In this document: positions 18,032 to 26,785 of the stretch, in pieces
Layout of the letters: each line of letters starts with the position of its first letter
Position numbering within the stretch: position 1 is the first letter of the stretch
Assembly (NCBI RefSeq): GCF_002979555.1
Contig: NZ_PCOZ01000002.1
Location: forward strand, 124,001 to 188,000
Direction of reading: 5' to 3'
From: Pseudomonas sp. MYb60
GTDB lineage: Bacteria > Pseudomonadota > Gammaproteobacteria > Pseudomonadales > Pseudomonadaceae
DNA length: 64,000 nucleotides
Notes under the pieces: model-generated
Databases searched by the model: none
The model's input: the letters and a program-made list of their open reading frames with translations, nothing else
Told to the model about the DNA's origin: nothing
Made by a program: the position numbers and the translations under genes

Positions 18032-18760
18032 TCAGTCGACTTTCTCGAATTTCAAATCCCACACCCCGTGCCCGAGTCGCTCGCCACGACGTTCGAACTT
18101 GGTGATCGGGCGCTCTGCCGGGCGTGGTACGCATTGGCCGTCTTCGGCCAGGTTGCGGTAACCAGGAGCGACGTTCATCACTTCCAGCATGTACTCGGCA
18201 TACGGTTCCCAGTCGGTGGCCATGTGCAGGATACCGCCCACCTTCAGCTTGCTGCGTACCAGTTCCGCGAAGGAGGCCTGGACGATGCGGCGCTTGTGGT
18301 GACGGGCTTTGTGCCACGGGTCGGGGAAGAACAGCATCAGGCGGTCGAGGCTATTGTCGGCGATGCAGCGGTTGAGCACTTCGATCGCGTCGCAGTCGTA
18401 CACGCGCAGGTTGGTCAGGCCTTGGGTCAGCACGCCGTTGAGCAGCGCACCCACACCTGGGCGGTGCACTTCCACGCCGATGAAATCCTGCTCCGGCGCA
18501 GCGGCAGCCATCTCCAGCAGGGAGTGGCCCATGCCGAAGCCAATTTCCAGGGAACGCGGGGCCGAACGGCCGAACACCTGGTCGTAGTCCACCGGCGCAT
18601 CAGCCAGGGGCAGCACGAACAGCGGCGTACCTTGCTCCAGGCCTTTTTGCTGGCCTTCGGTCATGCGACCGGCGCGCATCACAAAACTCTTGATGCGGCG
18701 GTGCTTGGACTCGTCGCCTTCTTCTACGGTGTTCGGCGTTTCGTTTGATTCAGTCATCAA
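18032..18760 (-). CDS. trmB: tRNA (guanine-N7)-methyltransferase
   Basis: A 242-residue SAM enzyme that makes m7G46 in tRNA. SAM motif I is '[20 protein letters not shown]'. Family blocks are '[15 protein letters not shown]' and '[18 protein letters not shown]'. The N-terminal 50 residues hold the usual '[18 protein letters not shown]' substrate region. It starts six bases after the thiG stop, so it is co-transcribed with thiS-thiG. Two ATGs in a row (18760 and 18757) are possible starts. Confidence 0.95.
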   Translation of the reverse strand: MMTESNETPNTVEEGDESKHRRIKSFVMRAGRMTEGQQKGLEQGTPLFVLPLADAPVDYDQVFGRSAPRSLEIGFGMGHSLLEMAAAAPEQDFIGVEVHRPGVGALLNGVLTQGLTNLRVYDCDAIEVLNRCIADNSLDRLMLFFPDPWHKARHHKRRIVQASFAELVRSKLKVGGILHMATDWEPYAEYMLEVMNVAPGYRNLAEDGQCVPRPAERPITKFERRGERLGHGVWDLKFEKVD

Positions 18761-18766
18761 TAGCTC

Positions 18767-19561
18767 TTACTTGATCAGACCATCCAGCGGCGAAGAGGCG
18801 CTGGCATAGAGTTTTTTCGGCATGCGACCGGCGAGGTACGCGAGGCGGCCCGCGACGATGGCATGTTGCATGGCTTGGGCCATCATGACCGGCTGTTGGG
18901 CATGGGCAATGGCCGAGTTCATCAGCACCGCGTCGCAGCCCAGTTCCATCGCGATGGTCGCGTCGGAGGCCGTGCCCACGCCCGCATCCACCAGCACCGG
19001 AATCTTGGCTTCTTCGAGGATGATCTGCAGGTTGTACGGATTGCAGATACCCAGGCCGGAACCGATCAGACCGGCCAGCGGCATGACCGCGATGCAGCCG
19101 ATTTCCGCCAACTGGCGGGCGATGATCGGGTCATCGCTGGTGTAGACCATCACGTCGAAGCCTTCCTTGACCAGGGTTTCGGCGGCCTTGAGGGTTTCGA
19201 TCACGTTGGGGAACAGGGTTTTCTGGTCGGCCAGCACTTCCAGCTTCACCAGGTTGTGGCCGTCGAGCAGCTCACGGGCCAGGCGGCAGGTGCGCACGGC
19301 TTCGATGGCGTCGTAGCAACCAGCGGTGTTCGGCAGGAAGGTGTAGCGGTCCGGCGACAACACTTCGAGCAGGTTCGGTTCGCCTTCGATCTGGCCCAGG
19401 TTGGTGCGGCGCACGGCGAAGGTGACGATCTCGGCGCCCGAGGCTTCGATGGCCAGGCGGGTTTCTTCCATGTCGCGGTACTTGCCAGTGCCGACCAGCA
19501 GACGGGACTGGTAGGTACGACCGGCCAGGACGAAGGGCTTGTCGCTACGAACGATGCTCAT
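18767..19561 (-). CDS. thiG: Thiazole synthase
   Basis: A 264-residue TIM-barrel enzyme that builds the thiazole phosphate of thiamine from deoxyxylulose phosphate, dehydroglycine and ThiS thiocarboxylate. The Schiff-base lysine is K106 in '[13 protein letters not shown]'. Phosphate loops are '[17 protein letters not shown]' and '[20 protein letters not shown]'. It follows thiS by 52 bases and precedes trmB. No TPP-riboswitch features are seen upstream of thiS. Confidence 0.96.
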   Translation of the reverse strand: MSIVRSDKPFVLAGRTYQSRLLVGTGKYRDMEETRLAIEASGAEIVTFAVRRTNLGQIEGEPNLLEVLSPDRYTFLPNTAGCYDAIEAVRTCRLARELLDGHNLVKLEVLADQKTLFPNVIETLKAAETLVKEGFDVMVYTSDDPIIARQLAEIGCIAVMPLAGLIGSGLGICNPYNLQIILEEAKIPVLVDAGVGTASDATIAMELGCDAVLMNSAIAHAQQPVMMAQAMQHAIVAGRLAYLAGRMPKKLYASASSPLDGLIK

Positions 19562-19613
19562 GGGAAATCCTCGAAATGGGGTGAGGTTCTGCAGAATTCA
19601 GAAAGCTGCGCGA

Positions 19614-19814
19614 CTAGCCGCCGCCGATGGCGTGGACCACTTCGACCTGGTCGCCTTCGGTGAGCGCGGTCTGTGCATGCAGGCTACGCGGGACGATATC
19701 CAGGTTGAGTTCCACTGCGACGCGACGCCCGGTCAGGTCCAGACGGGTCAGCAGGGCCGCAACGGTTTCACCGTCGGGCAGTTCAAAGGATTCGCCGTTC
19801 AACTGAATGCGCAT
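19614..19814 (-). CDS. thiS: ThiS sulfur carrier protein
   Basis: A 66-residue ubiquitin-like protein ending in the required Gly-Gly (HAIGGG). ThiF-type enzymes adenylate that end, and it is converted to a thiocarboxylate that donates sulfur to ThiG. The start is the ATG at 19814 (MRIQLNGESFELPDG). A long open frame extends upstream but does not resemble any protein and is a shadow of mtgA. Gene order thiS-thiG-trmB is conserved in Pseudomonas. Confidence 0.94.
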   Translation of the reverse strand: MRIQLNGESFELPDGETVAALLTRLDLTGRRVAVELNLDIVPRSLHAQTALTEGDQVEVVHAIGGG

Positions 19815-19885
19815 GCCACGGGCCGCCATCGTTTTTAGGGGCCCGCATTCTAGCCCGATTGACGTTGCCGGCCCAAGCCCCTTGG

Positions 19886-20263
19886 TCAGGCAGCCTGCAG
19901 GCGCCATGCCGCCAGGCCGAGGAAAAACCAACCCAGCAGGAACGCCAGCCCGCCGAAGGGTGTGATGATCCCGAGCTTGCTGAAACCTGTCAGCGTCAAC
20001 ACATACAGGCTGCCGGAGAACAGCAGGATACCGACGGCAAACGAAATACCCGCCCAATTGACCAACCGGCCAGGAATATGGGCCGCCAGCAGCGCCACGC
20101 CGAACAGCGCCAGGGCGTGCACCAGTTGATAAGTGACGCCGGTGTGGAAGATCGCCAGATAGTCGGCGCTCAGGCGGTTTTTCAGGCCATGGGCGGCGAA
20201 CGCGCCAAGGGCCACGCCGGTGAAGCCGAAAAAGGCCGCCAACATCAGAAAGCCACGCAACAT
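19886..20263 (-). CDS. DUF423 family membrane protein
   Basis: A 125-residue protein with four predicted membrane helices and the DUF423 marks 'GFTGVALGAFAAHGLK' and 'FHTGVTYQLVHALALF'. It ends with 'GGLAFLLGWFFLGLAAWRL'. The family (YgdD/YwdK-like) is widespread and uncharacterised. It lies between thiS and the divergent mtgA. A function cannot be given from sequence. Confidence 0.85.
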   Translation of the reverse strand: MLRGFLMLAAFFGFTGVALGAFAAHGLKNRLSADYLAIFHTGVTYQLVHALALFGVALLAAHIPGRLVNWAGISFAVGILLFSGSLYVLTLTGFSKLGIITPFGGLAFLLGWFFLGLAAWRLQAA

Positions 20264-20298
20264 AAGGAACTCCAGTCAGACTCAAGGGGCCGGGTCTG

Positions 20299-20304
20299 TA
20301 TAAT
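20299..20304 (+). promoter_or_regulatory. Perfect -10 box (TATAAT) before mtgA
   Basis: TATAAT lies 34 bases before the mtgA ATG in the 74-base gap to the divergent DUF423 gene. No good -35 hexamer is seen 16-18 bases upstream, so strength is uncertain. If used, the 5' leader would be about 25 bases. Confidence 0.45.
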
Positions 20305-20337
20305 GGCCCGCTCAACGGGTTCGGCCAAGCCATCTCT

Positions 20338-21060
20338 ATGCTGCGTCTCCTCTTCAAACGCTTTCTCAACGTCGTGAAATGGTTTGCCATCGGCAGTGTG
20401 CTGCTGGTGCTGCTATTGCGTGTCGTCCCGCCGCCGTTCACGGCGCTGATGGTGGAACGCAAGGTCGAATCCTGGTTCGACGGCGAGCCCATCGACCTGC
20501 AACGCAGCTGGGTGCCGTGGGACCAGATCTCCGACGACCTCAAGGTGGCGGTGATGGCCGGTGAAGACCAGCGCTTTCCGCAACACTGGGGCTTTGATTT
20601 CGGCGCGATCCAGGCAGCCATCCTGCACAACGAGCGCGGTGGGTCGATTCGCGGTGCCAGTACGTTAAGCCAGCAGGTGTCGAAAAACCTCTTCCTGTGG
20701 GCCGGCCGCAGTTATTTGCGCAAAGGGCTGGAAGCCTGGTTTACCGGTTTGATCGAGGTGTTGTGGCCCAAGCAGCGGATTCTTGAGGTGTACCTCAATA
20801 GCGTGGAATGGGACGAAGGCGTGTTTGGCGCAGAAGCGGCGGCGCGGCATCACTTCGGGGTGAGTGCCAAGGGGCTTTCGCGGCAGCAGGCGAGTTACCT
20901 GGCGGCGGTGTTGCCTAACCCTCGGGTATGGAGTGCCAGTCATCCCACCGCGTATGTGGCGCGGCGCGCGGCGTGGATTCGCCAGCAGATGAGTCAACTC
21001 GGTGGGGATGGCTATCTCGTCGAACTGAACAACACCCGCAAAGCGCCCTGGTCAGACTGA
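20338..21060 (+). CDS. mtgA: Monofunctional peptidoglycan glycosyltransferase
   Basis: A 240-residue GT51 enzyme that polymerises lipid II into glycan strands without a transpeptidase domain. It has one N-terminal membrane anchor at about residues 12-32. The catalytic motif 1 glutamate is in 'VMAGEDQRFPQHWGFD'. Motif 2 is 'GASTLSQQVSKNLFLW', followed by 'RKGLEAWFTGLIE' and 'KQRILEVYLNSVEWDEGVFG'. Length and motif spacing are normal. It is preceded by a TATAAT box. Confidence 0.95.
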   Translation: MLRLLFKRFLNVVKWFAIGSVLLVLLLRVVPPPFTALMVERKVESWFDGEPIDLQRSWVPWDQISDDLKVAVMAGEDQRFPQHWGFDFGAIQAAILHNERGGSIRGASTLSQQVSKNLFLWAGRSYLRKGLEAWFTGLIEVLWPKQRILEVYLNSVEWDEGVFGAEAAARHHFGVSAKGLSRQQASYLAAVLPNPRVWSASHPTAYVARRAAWIRQQMSQLGGDGYLVELNNTRKAPWSD

Positions 21061-21074
21061 AACAACGCAGAAAC

Positions 21075-21106
21075 AAATGTGGGAGGGGGCAAGCCCCCTC
21101 CCACAT
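21075..21106. repeat. Single REP hairpin of the GGGAGGGGGCTTGCCCCC type
   Basis: AAATGTGGGAGGGGGCAAGC with CCCCTCCCACAT forms one hairpin between the convergent mtgA and rpoH genes, 15 bases after the mtgA stop. Probably acts as a bidirectional terminator. Confidence 0.78.
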
Positions 21107-21131
21107 GTTTGACCCAGTGTTGCCGGTTGGG

Positions 21132-21986
21132 TCAGGCAGCGATCGACAACTTCAGCTTGTTCATCGCGCTTTTCTCAAGCTGACGAATCCGCTCGGCCGA
21201 CACGTTGTACTTCTGCGCCAGGTCGTGCAGCGTGGCTTTTTCTTCCGCCAGCCAGCGCTGGTAGAGAATGTCACGGCTGCGGTCGTCCAGCACTTCCAGC
21301 GCTTCGTGCAGGTTGTGGTTGGAGTTGTCGCTCCAGTCCGCATCCTCCAGTTGACGCGCCGGGTCATACCGGTGGTCTTCCAGGTAATTGGCTGGCGATT
21401 GGAAGGCGCTGTCGTCGTCCGCTTCGGCGGCCGGGTCGAAGGCCATGTCATGGCCGGTCAGGCGGCTTTCCATCTCGCGCACTTCACGGGGCTCCACGCC
21501 GAGGCTTTCGGCCACGCGGTGGACTTCCTCGTTGTTCAGCCACGCCAGGCGTTTTTTCTGGCTGCGCAGGTTGAAGAACAGTTTGCGCTGGGCCTTGGTG
21601 GTCGCCACTTTCACGATGCGCCAGTTGCGCAGGATGAACTCGTGGATTTCCGCCTTGATCCAGTGCACGGCAAACGACACCAAACGCACACCCATCTCAG
21701 GGTTGAAGCGTTTAACGGCCTTCATCAGGCCAACGTTGCCTTCCTGGATCAGGTCAGCCTGCGCCAAGCCGTAGCCGCTATAGCTACGGGCAATGTGTAC
21801 GACAAAACGCAGGTGGGCGAGCACCATCTGCCGAGCCGCCCCCAAATCCTGCTCATAATAGAGACTCTCGGCCAGTTCACGCTCCTGCTCGGGCGTCAGC
21901 AATGGAATGCTGTTGACCGTGTGCACATACGCCTCCAGGTTTGCACCCGGGACCAGAGCATAAGCAGGTTGCAAAGAAGTGGTCAT
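21132..21986 (-). CDS. rpoH: RNA polymerase heat-shock sigma factor RpoH (sigma-32)
   Basis: A 284-residue sigma-70 family factor that directs heat-shock transcription. Region 2 is '[20 protein letters not shown]', '[20 protein letters not shown]' and '[19 protein letters not shown]'. The RpoH box '[15 protein letters not shown]' follows at about residue 130. Region 4 is '[20 protein letters not shown]'. I start at the ATG at 21986 ([11 protein letters not shown]), which gives the P. aeruginosa length; a frame to 22055 exists but would include the likely promoter. It lies downstream of ftsX, the conserved ftsYEX-rpoH order. Confidence 0.97.
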   Translation of the reverse strand: MTTSLQPAYALVPGANLEAYVHTVNSIPLLTPEQERELAESLYYEQDLGAARQMVLAHLRFVVHIARSYSGYGLAQADLIQEGNVGLMKAVKRFNPEMGVRLVSFAVHWIKAEIHEFILRNWRIVKVATTKAQRKLFFNLRSQKKRLAWLNNEEVHRVAESLGVEPREVREMESRLTGHDMAFDPAAEADDDSAFQSPANYLEDHRYDPARQLEDADWSDNSNHNLHEALEVLDDRSRDILYQRWLAEEKATLHDLAQKYNVSAERIRQLEKSAMNKLKLSIAA

Positions 21987-22033
21987 ACGAAACCTCCGAC
22001 TTACATAACTCGTGCAGTTCAGCACTGCGAAAA

Positions 22034-22059
22034 TTGACCGGGAACCGTAGGACAAGTTC
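22034..22059 (-). promoter_or_regulatory. Candidate sigma-E (AlgU) promoter of rpoH
   Basis: On the minus strand GAACTT (22059-22054) is followed by a 16-base spacer and TCAA (22037-22034), close to the AlgU/sigma-E consensus GAACTT-N16-TCnAA. It is 48 bases before the rpoH ATG. AlgU-driven rpoH transcription is known in P. aeruginosa; this assignment for the window is inferred from the match. Confidence 0.55.
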
Positions 22060-22112
22060 CCTAAACCACTGATACGGTCAATACAAACGAAACCACATTA
22101 AACTGACATTAA

Positions 22113-23138
22113 CTACTTCGGCGCCAACTCACGTAAATGACGTGCCACCGCAATCCAGGCACCGATATAACCCAACAATACCGCGCCAAGCAAGAGACTC
22201 AGACCATCGGCTACCGGCACGCCGGCCAGGGCAAAATCACTGCCGTAGAGCCCGGCCAGCCCGACCACCGCATCGTTCAGCCAATCAAGGCCAAACGCCA
22301 GCACTCCCCAGGACAAAATCCCTGCACCGAAGCCATAGAGCGCGCCCATGTAGAGAAAGGGCCTACGCACATAGCTGTCCGTGCCGCCGACCAGTTTAAT
22401 CACTTCTATCTCGGTGCGGCGGTTTTCAATATGAAGACGAATGGTATTGCCTATCACCAAAAGTAATGCAGACACCAACAGCACCGTCAACCCGAACACG
22501 AAGCGGTCGCCGAGCTTGAGGATCGCCGCCAGGCGCTCCACCCAGACGAGGTCCAACTGGGCCTGTTGCACCTTGGGCATCTCTGCGAGTTTTTGACGCA
22601 GGGCTTCCAGTGCGGGCTTGTCGACTTCATTCGGGGTCACCAGCACCACGCCCGGCAGTGGGTTCTCTGGCAACTCCTTGAGCGCTTCGCCCAGGCCGGA
22701 TTGCTGCTGGAACTCTTCAAGGGCCTGGTCGCGGCTGATGTACTCGGCATCGGCCACGCCCGGCAGGTTCTTGATGTCATCGCGCAGCGACTCACCGTCC
22801 TTGGCGCTGGCGTCGATGTTCAGGTACAGGGAAATCTGCGCCGCGCGCTGCCAGGAACCGCCCAGGCGCTCGACATTATTGAGCAGCAACGACAAGCCCA
22901 TCGGCAAGCTCAGCGCGACAGCCATCACCAGGCAGGTGAAAAAGCTGCCGATGGGCTGCTTGCCCAGGCGACGCAGGCTGTCGAGCAGGCTGGCGCGATG
23001 GCTTTCGATCCAGGCGCGCAACAGGGTGCTGAAGTCCGGGCCATCGTCATCGTGATCGTGTTTTTTCTTCTGCGGTTGCGGGTCGGCCGGTTTCGGCGCC
23101 ACGCGTTCGGAGACTTTAGGGCTGCGTGTCGCACTCAT
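22113..23138 (-). CDS. ftsX: FtsX, cell-division ABC-transporter-like membrane protein
   Basis: A 341-residue protein with an N-terminal cytoplasmic tail rich in Lys, Pro and His (residues 1-55) and a first membrane helix at about 68-90. A periplasmic domain of about 110 residues follows, then three C-terminal helices. FtsX pairs with FtsE at the divisome and activates peptidoglycan hydrolases through EnvC-type partners in E. coli. The motif 'IEVIKLVGGTDSYVRRPFLY' is the FtsX signature. It overlaps the ftsE stop by 4 bases. Confidence 0.95.
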   Translation of the reverse strand: MSATRSPKVSERVAPKPADPQPQKKKHDHDDDGPDFSTLLRAWIESHRASLLDSLRRLGKQPIGSFFTCLVMAVALSLPMGLSLLLNNVERLGGSWQRAAQISLYLNIDASAKDGESLRDDIKNLPGVADAEYISRDQALEEFQQQSGLGEALKELPENPLPGVVLVTPNEVDKPALEALRQKLAEMPKVQQAQLDLVWVERLAAILKLGDRFVFGLTVLLVSALLLVIGNTIRLHIENRRTEIEVIKLVGGTDSYVRRPFLYMGALYGFGAGILSWGVLAFGLDWLNDAVVGLAGLYGSDFALAGVPVADGLSLLLGAVLLGYIGAWIAVARHLRELAPK

Positions 23139-23806
23139 ACCCCGGCCTCCCCGTCACCGATCAGGCGGCCGCGTTGCAGGGTCAGCATGCGGTGGCGCAT
23201 GCGGGCGATCAGCGCCAGGTCGTGACTGGCGATCAATACGCTGGTACCGAGCCGGTTGATGTCTTCAAACACCCCCATGATCTCGGCCGCCAGGCGCGGG
23301 TCGAGGTTACCGGTGGGTTCGTCCGCCAGCAGCAGGGCCGGGCGGTGCACGATGGCGCGGGCGATGCCGACGCGCTGTTGCTGGCCGGTGGACAGGTCGC
23401 CGGGGTAGAGATCGGTCTTGTCCGACAGCGCCACGCGCTCCAGGGCAGAATCGACACGCTTGGCGATCTCGGCCTTGGACAGCCCGAGGATCTGCAGCGG
23501 CAGGGCGACGTTATTGAACACGGTGCGATCGAACAGCAACTGATGGTTCTGGAACACCACGCCGATCTGGCGGCGCAGGTAAGGAATCTGCGCATTGCTG
23601 ATGGTGGCCAGGTCCTGGCCCGCCAGCAGCAATTTGCCGGTGGTTGGGCGCTCCATGGCCAGCAGCAGGCGCAACAAGGTACTTTTGCCAGCCCCGGAGT
23701 GGCCGGTTACGAACAAGAATTCGCCGCGACGCACTCGAAAGCTCAGCTCATGCAAGCCCACATGCCCGTTGGCATAGCGTTTACCGACCTGTTCGAATCG
23801 AATCAT
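23135..23806 (-). CDS. ftsE: FtsE, cell-division ATP-binding protein
   Basis: A 223-residue ABC ATPase. Walker A is 'VTGHSGAGKSTLLRLLL', the Q-loop is 'IGVVFQNHQLL', the signature is 'LSTGQQQRVGIARA', and Walker B is 'ALLLADEPTGNLD'. FtsE with FtsX links ATP hydrolysis to septal wall hydrolysis. Start and stop overlap ftsY and ftsX by 4 bases each, so the three genes form one tightly coupled operon. Confidence 0.96.
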   Translation of the reverse strand: MIRFEQVGKRYANGHVGLHELSFRVRRGEFLFVTGHSGAGKSTLLRLLLAMERPTTGKLLLAGQDLATISNAQIPYLRRQIGVVFQNHQLLFDRTVFNNVALPLQILGLSKAEIAKRVDSALERVALSDKTDLYPGDLSTGQQQRVGIARAIVHRPALLLADEPTGNLDPRLAAEIMGVFEDINRLGTSVLIASHDLALIARMRHRMLTLQRGRLIGDGEAGV

Positions 23807-25197
23807 GAACGCTCCCGCTCGGCGAAAAGTGCCTGTACAAAGGGTTCGGCTTCAAAGGTGCGCAAGTCGTCGATGCCTTCACCCACACCGATGTAACGAA
23901 TCGGCAACCCGAACTGTTTGGCCAGGGCGAAGATCACGCCGCCCTTGGCCGTGCCGTCGAGCTTAGTCAATGCCAGGCCGGTGAGTTGCACCGTCTGGTT
24001 GAATTGCTTGGCCTGGCTGATGGCGTTCTGGCCGGTGCCGGCATCCAGCACCAGCAGAACCTCATGCGGGGCGTCTGCGTCAAGCTTGCCGATCACGCGG
24101 CGGACTTTCTTCAGCTCTTCCATCAGATTGTCTTTGGTGTGCAGGCGACCGGCGGTATCGGCGATCAGTACGTCGATGTTACGGGCCTTGGCGGCTTGCA
24201 CGGCGTCGAAGATCACCGAAGCGGAATCGGCGCCGGTGTGCTGGGCGATCACCGGGATCTTGTTGCGCTCGCCCCAGACCTGCAACTGCTCAACCGCAGC
24301 GGCGCGGAAGGTGTCGCCGGCGGCCAGCATGACTTTCTTGCCCTCGGACTGCAGCTTCTTGGCCAGCTTGCCGATGGTGGTGGTCTTGCCGGCGCCGTTG
24401 ACGCCCACTACCAGGATCACGAACGGCTTGTTCGGGGTGATCACCAGCGGCGCTTCCACGGGCTTGAGCATCGCGGCCAGTTCGGCCTGCAGGGATTTGT
24501 AGAGCGCATCGGCGTCGGTCAGTTGCTTACGCGCGACCTTCTGGGTCAGGCTCTGGATGATCACGGCGGTGGCTTCGACGCCCACGTCGGCGGTGAGCAG
24601 GCGGGTTTCGATGTCTTCCAGCAGTTCGTCATCGATGACTTTCTTGCCGAGGAACAGGCTGGCCATGCCTTCGCCGATGCTGGCGCTGGTCTTGCTCAGG
24701 CCTTGCTTGAGGCGGGCGAAGAAGCCGGTCTTGCTGGTTTCGACCGCCGCAACGGCAACAGGCTCGGGCTCGGGCTCGATAACCGCCGGCACAGGGGCTT
24801 CGGTCACCACGGCCACCGGCTCGACCAAGGCAGGAATCGGCGGGGCGATATGCTCGGCCTGCACGTCTTCAACCAGCGCCACCGGCTCTTCGGCCACTGG
24901 CAGTTCCAGCCATGGTTTAGGTTCTGGTTCTGGTGCTTGCTCGATTTCTGGCTCTGGCTCTGGCTCTGGCACAGCCTCGACCACCGGCTGCAACACCGGC
25001 TCGGCCATCGGCAACACCACCGGGGCCGGGGTTTCGGCAACCGGTTCGGCTTCTACTATTGGCTCAGGCGTCGGCTCAGGCTGAACCGGCGGCTGTTCCT
25101 CGACGGTTTCCTGCGGCTTTTTGCGCAGCCATCCGAACAGGCCTTTTTTCTCGCCAGCCGCAGCTGGGGTCTTCTTGTCGTCGTTGGAACCAAACAT
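23803..25197 (-). CDS. ftsY: FtsY, signal recognition particle receptor
   Basis: A 464-residue SRP-type GTPase that docks ribosome-SRP complexes at the inner membrane. The N-terminal A domain (about 1-165) is acidic and dominated by Pro-Glu runs such as '[18 protein letters not shown]'. The NG domain follows: G1 '[20 protein letters not shown]', '[11 protein letters not shown]', '[10 protein letters not shown]' and '[10 protein letters not shown]'. Short hexamer repeats in the A domain DNA (around 24946-24970) make its length prone to in-frame change. First gene of ftsYEX. Confidence 0.96.
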   Translation of the reverse strand: MFGSNDDKKTPAAAGEKKGLFGWLRKKPQETVEEQPPVQPEPTPEPIVEAEPVAETPAPVVLPMAEPVLQPVVEAVPEPEPEPEIEQAPEPEPKPWLELPVAEEPVALVEDVQAEHIAPPIPALVEPVAVVTEAPVPAVIEPEPEPVAVAAVETSKTGFFARLKQGLSKTSASIGEGMASLFLGKKVIDDELLEDIETRLLTADVGVEATAVIIQSLTQKVARKQLTDADALYKSLQAELAAMLKPVEAPLVITPNKPFVILVVGVNGAGKTTTIGKLAKKLQSEGKKVMLAAGDTFRAAAVEQLQVWGERNKIPVIAQHTGADSASVIFDAVQAAKARNIDVLIADTAGRLHTKDNLMEELKKVRRVIGKLDADAPHEVLLVLDAGTGQNAISQAKQFNQTVQLTGLALTKLDGTAKGGVIFALAKQFGLPIRYIGVGEGIDDLRTFEAEPFVQALFAERERS

Positions 25198-25219
25198 GGA
25201 GACGGCTATCTCAAGGTAG

Positions 25220-25241
25220 CGACGCGCCAGCAGGCGCGTCG
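25220..25241. promoter_or_regulatory. Perfect 9-bp hairpin in the ftsY leader
   Basis: CGACGCGCC - AGCA - GGCGCGTCG is a perfect 9-bp inverted repeat with a tetraloop, 22 bases before the ftsY ATG on its leader side. It has no T run in the ftsY direction, so it is not a standard terminator. It may influence ftsY mRNA stability or be a protein site. Confidence 0.45.
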
Positions 25242-25429
25242 GTAAATAAAATTCGATGCGTAACAGACTGTTTTTTAGCCAGCTCGTTCATGCGCAACAT
25301 TTTGTAAGGCCTAAATAGGGCCCCGACAAGACTGCCGCAGTGGCCGTCCGTAAATCCGACCAGTATCCTAGCACCTCCTCGCCCGCCTACGCTAAGACCA
25401 AGCGGGCAGCCCAACAGGTTAAAAAACGA

Positions 25430-26785
25430 ATGAATGCTCTAGCCCGCCGCGCCGCAGGCCTGCTGTTCAGCACAGTTTGTCTGCCTCTTTCAGCTTTGGC
25501 TGCCGACCCACAACCCACCCATGAATTCACCCTCGACAACGGCCTCAAGGTGGTCGTGCGCGAAGACCATCGCGCGCCGGTGGTGGTTTCACAGGTGTGG
25601 TACAAGGTCGGGTCGAGCTACGAAACCCCGGGCCAGACCGGTTTGTCCCACGCCCTGGAGCACATGATGTTCAAGGGCAGCGCCAAGGTCGGGCCCGGCG
25701 AAGCCTCGCTGATCCTGCGCGACCTCGGCGCCGAAGAGAACGCCTTCACCAGCGACGACTACACCGCCTATTATCAGGTGCTGGCCCGAGACCGCCTGGG
25801 CGTGGCCTTCGAGCTGGAAGCCGACCGCATGGCCAGCCTGCGCCTGCCGGCCGACGAGTTCAGCCGCGAAATCGAGGTCATCAAGGAAGAACGCCGCCTG
25901 CGCACCGACGACAACCCCATGTCCAAGGCCTACGAGCGCTTCAAGGCCATGGCGTTCCCGGCCAGCGGTTACCACACGCCGACCATCGGCTGGATGGCCG
26001 ACCTGGACCGCATGAAGGTCGAAGAACTGCGCCACTGGTACCAATCCTGGTACGTGCCCAACAACGCCACCCTGGTGGTGGTCGGCGACGTCACCCCGGA
26101 CGAGGTGAAAACCCTGGCCCAGCGCTACTTTGGCCCGATCCAGAAGCGTGACGTCCCACCCGCCAAGATTCCGATGGAACTGGCCGAGCCCGGCGAGCGC
26201 CTGCTGACCCTGCACGTGCAGACCCAATTGCCGAGCGTGATCCTGGGCTTCAACGTGCCGGGCCTCGCGACCGCCGAAGACAAACGCTCGGTCCAGGCCC
26301 TGCGCCTGCTCTCGGCGTTGCTGGACGGCGGCTACAGCGCGCGCATCTCCGAGCAACTCGAACGCGGTGAAGAGCTGGTTTCCGCCGCCTCCACCAACTA
26401 CGACGCCTACACCCGTGGCGACACGCTGTTCATGCTCAGCGCCACCCCCAACCAGCAGAAAAAGAAAACCATCGCCCAAGCCGAAGCCGGCCTGTGGCGC
26501 CTGCTGGATGAGCTGAAAGCCAAGCCGCCAACGGCCGAAGAACTGGAACGCATCCGCGCCCAGGTCATCGCCGGCCTGGTCTACCAGCGTGATTCCATCA
26601 CCAGCCAGGCCACGGCCATCGGCTCGCTGGAAACGGTCGGCCTGTCCTGGAAGCTGATGGACACCGAGCTCGCCGACCTGCAAAGCGTGACTCCGGAAGA
26701 TATTCAGAAGGCCGCGCGCACCTACTTTACCCGCGAACGTCTCAGCGTCGCCCATGTCCTGCCCCAGGAGACCGCTCATGAGTGA
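25430..26785 (+). CDS. M16 family zinc metallopeptidase (active subunit)
   Basis: A 451-residue pitrilysin-family protein with a signal peptide (about 1-24, ending LSALA). The inverted zinc motif HxxEH is present as 'GLSHALEHMMFKGS', and the distal zinc glutamate is probably in 'FSREIEVIKEERRLRTDD'. Family members cleave small proteins or peptides; this periplasmic two-gene form is common in proteobacteria with unknown substrate. I start at the ATG at 25430 because it opens the signal peptide. Eight bases overlap the next gene (ATGAGTGA), so the two subunits are coupled. Confidence 0.92.
   Translation: MNALARRAAGLLFSTVCLPLSALAADPQPTHEFTLDNGLKVVVREDHRAPVVVSQVWYKVGSSYETPGQTGLSHALEHMMFKGSAKVGPGEASLILRDLGAEENAFTSDDYTAYYQVLARDRLGVAFELEADRMASLRLPADEFSREIEVIKEERRLRTDDNPMSKAYERFKAMAFPASGYHTPTIGWMADLDRMKVEELRHWYQSWYVPNNATLVVVGDVTPDEVKTLAQRYFGPIQKRDVPPAKIPMELAEPGERLLTLHVQTQLPSVILGFNVPGLATAEDKRSVQALRLLSALLDGGYSARISEQLERGEELVSAASTNYDAYTRGDTLFMLSATPNQQKKKTIAQAEAGLWRLLDELKAKPPTAEELERIRAQVIAGLVYQRDSITSQATAIGSLETVGLSWKLMDTELADLQSVTPEDIQKAARTYFTRERLSVAHVLPQETAHE

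Noticed and set aside
19565-19886. TPP riboswitch near thiS
   Set aside because: The region before thiS lacks recognisable TPP-aptamer sequences; thiS starts close to the DUF423 stop.
21987-22055. Longer RpoH start at 22055
   Set aside because: It would cover the promoter-like GAACTT...TCAA and adds residues absent from the family.
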